DNA from: Candidatus Segatella papionis
GTDB taxonomy: Bacteria; Bacteroidota; Bacteroidia; Bacteroidales; Bacteroidaceae
Direction: 5' to 3'
Assembly (NCBI GenBank): GCA_002297965.1
Contig: DBLF01000019.1
Coordinates: 498-13,934 of the forward strand
Length of the DNA: 13,437 nucleotides
In this document: positions 9,598 to 13,437 of the stretch, in pieces
How positions within the stretch are numbered: position 1 is the first letter of the stretch
How the letters are laid out: every line of letters starts with the position of its first letter
Notes under the pieces: generated by a model
The model's database searches: none
What the model saw: only the letters and a program-made list of their open reading frames with translations
Told to the model about the DNA's origin: nothing
Position numbers and translations under genes: made by a program

Positions 9598-10035
9598 TTG
9601 AAAAAGTTTTTATTGACATTAGTGGCTGTAGTTGTCTCTTGTATTGCTATGGCTGTAAACAATATGAGAAGTGAATCTGTTAATGGCTTCTCTACGATTG
9701 AAGGAACGTATAATACCAGTGCGTATCCAGGTAATTACTTGTTGTTGGATTCGAATGGTTTTCCGATGAAGTCTGATGTCGTTGGAGTCTGTTTGAACGC
9801 CCTACCTGAAGGTTATTATTACCAATGGATACCAATGTATGGGGCTGAGGATGTGCAAATCCAAGTGATGCCTGAAACACGCATCGCTTATATAAGCCAA
9901 AAAGGAAACACAGCGGAGCTTGATTTTAAGGTATGTATAATAAATGAGTCAACAGGATACCCTGAAATAGTTAGGACTTTTAAATTCGTATATCAAAAAG
10001 ATTTTATTGGACCTACTGGGCATCGTATAGATTAA
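9598..10035 (+). CDS. Small exported protein of unknown function, TTG start
   Basis: This 145-residue protein is not one I recognise. The start is a TTG giving MKKFLLTLVAVVVSCIAMA, a convincing signal peptide. The nearest ATG, at 9588, reads ATG AAT TAG and stops at once, so it cannot begin this protein. Cleavage after AMA at residue 19 is likeliest; VVSC at 12-15 resembles a weak lipobox, but the hydrophobic residues after it argue against lipidation. The mature part is small and appears beta-rich, with GYYYQWIPMYG in the middle and two internal cysteines. It begins 27 bp after the xylanase stop with no terminator between, and a strong terminator follows at 10121, so it is probably the last gene of the xylan transcript. 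It is more A/T-rich than its neighbours. A carbohydrate-related role is only a guess from position. Confidence 0.7.
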   Translation: MKKFLLTLVAVVVSCIAMAVNNMRSESVNGFSTIEGTYNTSAYPGNYLLLDSNGFPMKSDVVGVCLNALPEGYYYQWIPMYGAEDVQIQVMPETRIAYISQKGNTAELDFKVCIINESTGYPEIVRTFKFVYQKDFIGPTGHRID

Positions 10036-10120
10036 TGCTTGTGTTAATAACATGATATTTGAACATTAGTTTAGGTTTTATCATATAAATAGATTAACCG
10101 AAATTTATGTTAGTCGTGAA

Positions 10121-10165
10121 GGGTCGGTTGAGCCGTGAGGCTCGACCGACCTTATTTAGTTTCTT
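10121..10165 (+). terminator. Strong intrinsic terminator closing the xylan operon
   Basis: GGTCGGTTGAGCC (10122-10134) pairs with GGCTCGACCGACC (10139-10151) in a 13-bp stem with one G-T wobble, around a GTGA loop (10135-10138), which is a GNRA-type tetraloop. A further G-T and an A-T pair can extend the base. The stem is followed by the T-rich run TTATTTAGTTTCTT. It lies 86 bp after the small gene and 62 bp before the next start. It also shows that the upstream extension of the next reading frame, back to an ATG at 10107, is not coding. Confidence 0.88.
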
Positions 10166-10167
10166 CG

Positions 10168-10200
10168 GCAAAGTCTTTGTTACATCACGCAAAGTCTTTG
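10168..10200. repeat. Tandem palindrome GCAAAGTCTTTG x2, possible operator
   Basis: The 12-mer GCAAAGTCTTTG occurs at 10168-10179 and again at 10189-10200, a period of 21 bp, or two helical turns. Each copy contains the perfect palindrome CAAAG-T-CTTTG. The pair is itself framed by CGGCAAAG and CTTTGCCG as an inverted repeat (10167-10202). It lies between the terminator and the promoter box of the next gene, ending 27 bp before its ATG. Such geometry suits a dimeric regulator binding cooperatively on one face of the DNA. An alternative is a by-product of low-complexity promoter sequence or part of a dispersed repeat. Binding is inference; the repeat itself is exact. Confidence 0.6.
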
Positions 10201-10214
10201 CCGATTTTCTTTTA

Positions 10215-10222
10215 TATCTTTG
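10215..10222 (+). promoter_or_regulatory. Bacteroidota -7 promoter box TATCTTTG, probable leaderless start
   Basis: TATCTTTG fits the Bacteroidota sigma-ABfr -7 consensus TAnnTTTG exactly. Only CACC separates it from the ATG at 10227. Since transcription usually begins a few bases after this box, the mRNA would start at or next to the start codon, giving a leaderless message. A TTTG at 10197-10200 is the nearest -33-like element, but its 14-bp spacing is shorter than the usual 19 or so, so the upstream element is weak or replaced by an activator. Confidence 0.68.
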
Positions 10223-10226
10223 CACC

Positions 10227-11633
10227 ATGAAACAATTGACAAACTCTAAACTGATGATATGGCTGTGCATCTGCATTGTCTTTGTATGCATTTGCCATTC
10301 TGCCGCCACTTACCATTTCTATTATATGGAACAGTGGAATACGTTTTATTGGGATGCCGATGCCGTCTGCAAAACCTTGGCAAAGCCGGGTGGGGTGGCT
10401 ATTGTGTTGGCAGATTTCCTCATGCAGTTCTTCTGCTATGGGGTGGCCCCCGTTGTGTATGGCGTCTTGATGACTTTGGTGGCTTATGCTCAGAGTCTAT
10501 GGGTGAAGGGGGGAGCCAGATACCTAGGTTGCATCACGGCGGTTGCGATGCTGATGACCCTTGTTTCCAATATGAGTTGTTTGCTTGCGGGCAGTGTGTG
10601 TTTGGTGATGGTCATGTTCTTGGTGGCGGTTGTACTTCGTTGCAGACTCTGGTTGAAGGTTGTCGCAGTCGCTATGATAGCTTTGGTGGTAAGAAAGAAT
10701 TGTTTGGTTCGAGAAGGTTCTGCGCTAAACTTCATGGTGTATCTGCCTTGGCTGACGGCTATGGTCGTCGGGGTACTGCAAGCCTGTTGTCTCTATCTAC
10801 AAAAGCATATCGGCAAGTATGGCTTGGTGATTCAGTGTGTGATTGTGGTTGGAGCGCTTGTTGGCTTGTTCGTTTCTAGCTACCAAGCTCAGGACGAATA
10901 TATGAAGAAAATCTATTATTATGTGCGCAACCAGCAATGGGATGAGATTATCAATCGTAGTAATAGCCGTGGTGCCAAGGACAATGTCACTTTCCAACTC
11001 TGTCGCAATATGGCACTCGCCGAGAAGGGGGAACTGGGAGAGAAACTGCTGATGTTTGACCAACAAGGCATGAACAGTATCATGACTTCAGATTTCAAGA
11101 CCTTGCAGGTGAGTATGCTCATGATGGATGTCTATTATGCGATGGGCTATGTGAACATGTCGCAGCTTTGTGCCTTCGAATCTCAGGAGTGTATGGACAA
11201 TAAAAGCCCGTATCTATGGCAACGATTGGTGGATACGAACATCGAGAATGGCGCCTATGCGGTGGCTGAGAAATATATCAAGCTTTTGGAGCGAACCTTG
11301 GCTTACCGCAATTGGGCTAAAGAACGACGCAGATTTCTCTATAACGACAAGGCTGTGAGGGCAGACAAGGTATTGGGCTTGAAACGTAAGTGTATCTTCT
11401 CTGACGATAAGTTGATGGGCAACGGTGGCTTCGACAACGACTTGGCTTCCATCGTCAAGGCTTGTCCTGAGCATCGTGCCACTTTAGAGTATTTGGGTTC
11501 GATGTATATCGTGGCGAACCAACGTTCCGAGTTCTTGTCTCTGATGAAGCAATACAAGGGAACGAAGGCAATGCCGCATATCCCAGCCTCCTTTGCCAAG
11601 GCAATGGAAGTGTTTGGCAAAAATCCAGAATGA
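10227..11633 (+). CDS. DUF6057-like multi-spanning inner-membrane protein
   Basis: This 468-residue protein has about eight hydrophobic segments in its first 218 residues (for example IWLCICIVFVCIC at 11-23, and a last one ending near VGLFVSSY) and a soluble, helix-rich C-terminal half of about 250 residues that looks TPR-like (FQLCRNMALAEKGELGEKLL; TLEYLGSMYIVANQRSEFLSLM). The HFYYMEQWNTFYWD stretch after the first helix and the overall plan match what I recall of the Bacteroidota family DUF6057, whose function is unknown. The start is set at 10227: a longer frame reaches back to 10107 but would run through the terminator and the promoter box. Codon use is less biased than in the SusC/D genes, with more GGG and GCG, suggesting lower expression. 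The next gene follows after 44 bp and is probably co-transcribed. Confidence 0.78.
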   Translation: MKQLTNSKLMIWLCICIVFVCICHSAATYHFYYMEQWNTFYWDADAVCKTLAKPGGVAIVLADFLMQFFCYGVAPVVYGVLMTLVAYAQSLWVKGGARYLGCITAVAMLMTLVSNMSCLLAGSVCLVMVMFLVAVVLRCRLWLKVVAVAMIALVVRKNCLVREGSALNFMVYLPWLTAMVVGVLQACCLYLQKHIGKYGLVIQCVIVVGALVGLFVSSYQAQDEYMKKIYYYVRNQQWDEIINRSNSRGAKDNVTFQLCRNMALAEKGELGEKLLMFDQQGMNSIMTSDFKTLQVSMLMMDVYYAMGYVNMSQLCAFESQECMDNKSPYLWQRLVDTNIENGAYAVAEKYIKLLERTLAYRNWAKERRRFLYNDKAVRADKVLGLKRKCIFSDDKLMGNGGFDNDLASIVKACPEHRATLEYLGSMYIVANQRSEFLSLMKQYKGTKAMPHIPASFAKAMEVFGKNPE

Positions 11634-11677
11634 AAGAGTGATTAGGACATGTTAATCCAATAATAAGTGTTTGCAAA

Positions 11678-13132
11678 ATGATGTGCTATATATATAATAA
11701 GGTGAAATGTGGAATCGGTAAGGTGGCGATGGCTTGCCTCGGACTATGCTTGTTGGCAAGTTGTTCTTCAAGAGTAGTTGTTGACAAGCAACTCTCGGAG
11801 TCGCCTACGATATTCCCGGATTATCAGAATGTAACGATTCCTAGTCAGATAGCTCCGCTTCATTTCCGAGTGGAAAAAACGCAAGGCGAGGTTGTCGCTG
11901 CCACTTTTTCCACAGACGATGGAAAGAGCGTAACTGTTCAGGCAGAGGATACTGACATCTGCATCGGAGAGGATGATTGGAAAGACCTCTTAACCTCCGC
12001 TTCTCGCATCGAAGTACAGGTAGTTGTGAGAAGAGGTGAGGATAATTGTGGTCTCAAGCCTTTCCTTATCCACGTCTCGCCTGATAGCATTGACCCCTAT
12101 ATGGCTTATCGTCTTATCGAGCCAGGTTATGAGCAATGGTACAAGATGGGCATTTACCAACGTTGTCTTTCCGATTTTTCGCAATCGCCGATCTTGGAGA
12201 ATACGGAGACGGGGAATAATTGCATGAACTGTCACAACTTCTGCAATCGGGATGCCAAACAGATGATGATGCATCTGCGTGCGGGAAAGTTGGGAGGCAC
12301 ATACGTGATGCAAGGAGATGGCTTGGCAAAGAAGTTGAGCATCGATGTGGATAGCGTCAAGTCGTTGGTTTATCCAGCTTGGCATCCTTCGGGCAAGATG
12401 ATAGCTTTCTCTACCAATGATACCCATCAGGGTTTTCATTCCTCAGATAGAAATCGCATTGAGGTCTATGACCAGAAGTCGGATGTCGTGGTCTATGACT
12501 TGGCATCCAATCAAATCTTTACTTCTCCTTTGTTGAGTTCGCGACGCAGTTGGGAGACATATCCTTGTTTTTCTCCCGATAGCAAGCGTCTGTACTTCTG
12601 TTCTGCCGATAGCGTAGAGATGACGAGGCGATACAAGGAGGTGAAGTATAGTGTCTGTTCCATCGCCTTCGATGCTGCCCATCATACTTTTGGCACCGAG
12701 GTAGATACGCTTTTTTCTGCTCACCAGACGGGTAAAAGTGCCGTGATGCCTCGCATTTCGCCTGATGGCAAATGGTTGGTGGCTACGGTTGCCGATTATG
12801 GTTGTTTCCCGATTTGGCATCATGAGGCTGATCTTTATATCGTCAATCTTCAAACCAAGGATTGCCAACCTTTGTCGGCTGCCAATAGCCGAGATACCGA
12901 GAGTTATCACTCTTGGAGCAGTAATGGCAGATGGCTCGTCTTTGGTTCGCGCAGAGTAAATGGGCTTTATACGATGCCTTATATCTGTCACATAGACAAG
13001 AATGGCAAGGCATCCAAGCCATTCCTTCTGCCCCAGAAATCTCCTGATTTCTATGATAAGTGCTTGAAATCTTTCAATATTCCAGAGTTCGTGAAGGATA
13101 AAGTGGAGTTGAAAGATATTGAGAAAAAATAA
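11678..13132 (+). CDS. Lipoprotein with CXXCH motif and PD40 (TolB-like) propeller
   Basis: This 484-residue protein has a signal peptide ending in the lipobox LLASC, with the lipidated cysteine at residue 29, then SSRVV. Residues of about 45-175 form an N-terminal domain of a Bacteroidota-specific type (IFPDYQNVTIPSQIAPLHFRV; DPYMAYRLIEPGYEQWYKMG). The motif CMNCH lies at 182-186, the CXXCH form used for covalent haem c attachment, with two further nearby cysteines (169 and 189). Four PD40/WD40-like blade motifs follow: YPAWHPSGK at 232, YPCFSPDSK at 295, MPRISPDGK at 357 and YHSWSSNGR at 410. Location should be the cell envelope, outer or periplasmic leaflet. Similar proteins are often annotated as 'cytochrome c' or 'TolB-like'; whether haem is really bound is unknown. 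A GTG at 11702 is an alternative start. The role with the DUF6057-like partner is unknown. Confidence 0.82.
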   Translation: MMCYIYNKVKCGIGKVAMACLGLCLLASCSSRVVVDKQLSESPTIFPDYQNVTIPSQIAPLHFRVEKTQGEVVAATFSTDDGKSVTVQAEDTDICIGEDDWKDLLTSASRIEVQVVVRRGEDNCGLKPFLIHVSPDSIDPYMAYRLIEPGYEQWYKMGIYQRCLSDFSQSPILENTETGNNCMNCHNFCNRDAKQMMMHLRAGKLGGTYVMQGDGLAKKLSIDVDSVKSLVYPAWHPSGKMIAFSTNDTHQGFHSSDRNRIEVYDQKSDVVVYDLASNQIFTSPLLSSRRSWETYPCFSPDSKRLYFCSADSVEMTRRYKEVKYSVCSIAFDAAHHTFGTEVDTLFSAHQTGKSAVMPRISPDGKWLVATVADYGCFPIWHHEADLYIVNLQTKDCQPLSAANSRDTESYHSWSSNGRWLVFGSRRVNGLYTMPYICHIDKNGKASKPFLLPQKSPDFYDKCLKSFNIPEFVKDKVELKDIEKK

Positions 13133-13144
13133 TTTTTTCTCGAT
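13118..13144. terminator. A/T-rich palindrome across the stop codon, possible bidirectional terminator
   Basis: GAGAAAAAAT (13121-13130) and ATTTTTTCTC (13132-13141) are perfect 10-base arms around a single A, and the arms can be extended by a T-G and two A-T pairs. The TAA stop of the preceding gene (13130-13132) sits in the centre. The T run on either strand would make it work as a weak terminator in both directions. The short loop means the central pairs must open in RNA. Confidence 0.5.
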
Positions 13145-13147
13145 TTT

Positions 13148-13254
13148 GTTACCACCGTTACCACCACCATATATAACTATCTGATAAATAAATGTTTAGG
13201 TGGTGGTAACGAATGCTTTTTTGTTACCACCCGTTACCACCTGTTACCACCACC
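13148..13254. repeat. GTTACCACC repeat cluster with one inverted copy
   Basis: GTTACCACC occurs at 13148, 13157, 13223, 13233 and 13243, with spacings of 9 or 10 bp inside each group. One inverted copy, GGTGGTGGTAAC, lies at 13199-13210 between the groups. The copies at 13157-13168 and 13243-13254 are extended to GTTACCACCACC, each exactly complementary to the central copy. The cluster lies downstream of the last gene and directly before the 22-bp tandem array. I see no coding potential. It may be the leader or one end of a composite dispersed element. Confidence 0.85.
13156..13222 (+). terminator. Hairpin with T run, possible second terminator
   Basis: CGTTACCACCACC (13156-13168) and GGTGGTGGTAACG (13199-13211) form a perfect 13-bp stem with a 30-base A/T-rich loop. 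A run of six T follows at 13217-13222 after a five-base gap. The gap and long loop make it weaker than the hairpin at 10121. It could be a back-up terminator for the two-gene unit, or simply the folded form of the repeat element. Confidence 0.5.
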
Positions 13255-13266
13255 TAGATATTGCCA

Positions 13267-13437
13267 GCAGACCGCCATTGACGTTCCAACAGGCTTTCAT
13301 TGACGTTCTAGCAGACCGCCATTGACGTTCCTGCAGACTGCCATTGATGTTCCAACGAATCGTCAATGACGTTGTAGCGAAGTGTTCCAAGCGTTAAAAC
13401 GAAGTGTGCCAAGCGTCTGTACCAATCGTTTTAAACG
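13267..13437. repeat. Degenerate 22-bp tandem repeat array (minisatellite), runs off the window end
   Basis: Seven full units of exactly 22 bp start at 13267, 13289, 13311, 13333, 13355, 13377 and 13399, and a 17-base partial unit starts at 13421. CG at unit positions 16-17 is kept in all eight, and CGTT (16-19) in five of the seven full units; the core CATTGACGTT is clear in units 1 to 3. Units 1 and 3 differ only in the last base, unit 4 differs from unit 1 at two positions, and later units drift to the form ACGAAGTGTGCCAAGCGT. The 22-bp period is not a multiple of three, so the array cannot code for a repeated peptide in one frame. There are no unique spacers, so it is not CRISPR. Confidence 0.88.

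Noticed and set aside
10052..10084. Short inverted repeat ATGATA/TATCAT after the small gene
   Set aside because: Six A/T-rich pairs with a wide loop are expected by chance in this sequence.
10259..10879. A 206-codon open frame in another + frame inside the DUF6057-like gene
   Set aside because: The product is rich in Cys, Gly and Trp with no membrane pattern or motif, while the overlapping frame encodes clear membrane helices.
11640..11677. A separate promoter box before the PD40 lipoprotein gene (TTTGC near 11670)
   Set aside because: The bases before TTTG do not fit TAnnTTTG, so co-transcription from the upstream promoter is simpler.
13267..13437. CRISPR array
   Set aside because: Units are directly adjacent with no unique spacers, the repeats are degenerate, and no cas gene is nearby.

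Overview
The window looks like Bacteroidota DNA, most likely Prevotellaceae (Segatella/Prevotella, of the P. copri or P. bryantii kind). The reasons are a tandem SusC/SusD arrangement, Bacteroidota-type lipoprotein signals with acidic residues after the lipidated cysteine, start codons preceded by A/T-rich sequence rather than Shine-Dalgarno sites, and a TAnnTTTG promoter box. The genus is inferred from gene content and order; no rRNA or tRNA is present to confirm it.

Bases 1 to about 9570 are the 3' part of a xylan-utilization (xus-type) polysaccharide utilization locus, all on the + strand. In order: the end of a first SusD-like glycan-binding lipoprotein (xusB-like, cut by the window edge), a second SusC-like TonB-dependent transporter (xusC-like) with an unusually short N-terminus, a second SusD-like lipoprotein (xusD-like), a DUF1735/DUF5627-type surface lipoprotein (xusE-like), and a lipoprotein GH10 endo-xylanase whose catalytic domain is split by about 320 residues of carbohydrate-binding modules. 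Gaps of 8 to 44 bp indicate one operon. The expected division of labour is surface capture and cutting of xylan by XusB/D/E and GH10, then import of oligosaccharides through SusC/SusD pairs. A small exported protein of unknown function with a TTG start (9598-10035) follows, and a strong hairpin terminator at 10121-10165 closes the unit.

Bases 10168 to 13132 form a separate two-gene unit. It begins with a tandem palindrome (CAAAGTCTTTG twice, 21 bp apart) and a TATCTTTG box only four bases before the ATG, suggesting a leaderless mRNA. The genes encode a DUF6057-like multi-spanning membrane protein and a lipoprotein that combines a CMNCH haem-c-type motif with PD40/TolB-like propeller repeats. 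The function of this pair is not known to me. It is the best candidate here for an undescribed system.

Bases 13133 to 13437 have no gene. They hold a palindrome across the last stop codon, a cluster of GTTACCACC repeats able to form two mutually exclusive hairpins, and a degenerate 22-bp tandem repeat array (at least 7.8 units) that runs off the window end. It resembles the minisatellite or MITE-like intergenic elements known in Bacteroidales.
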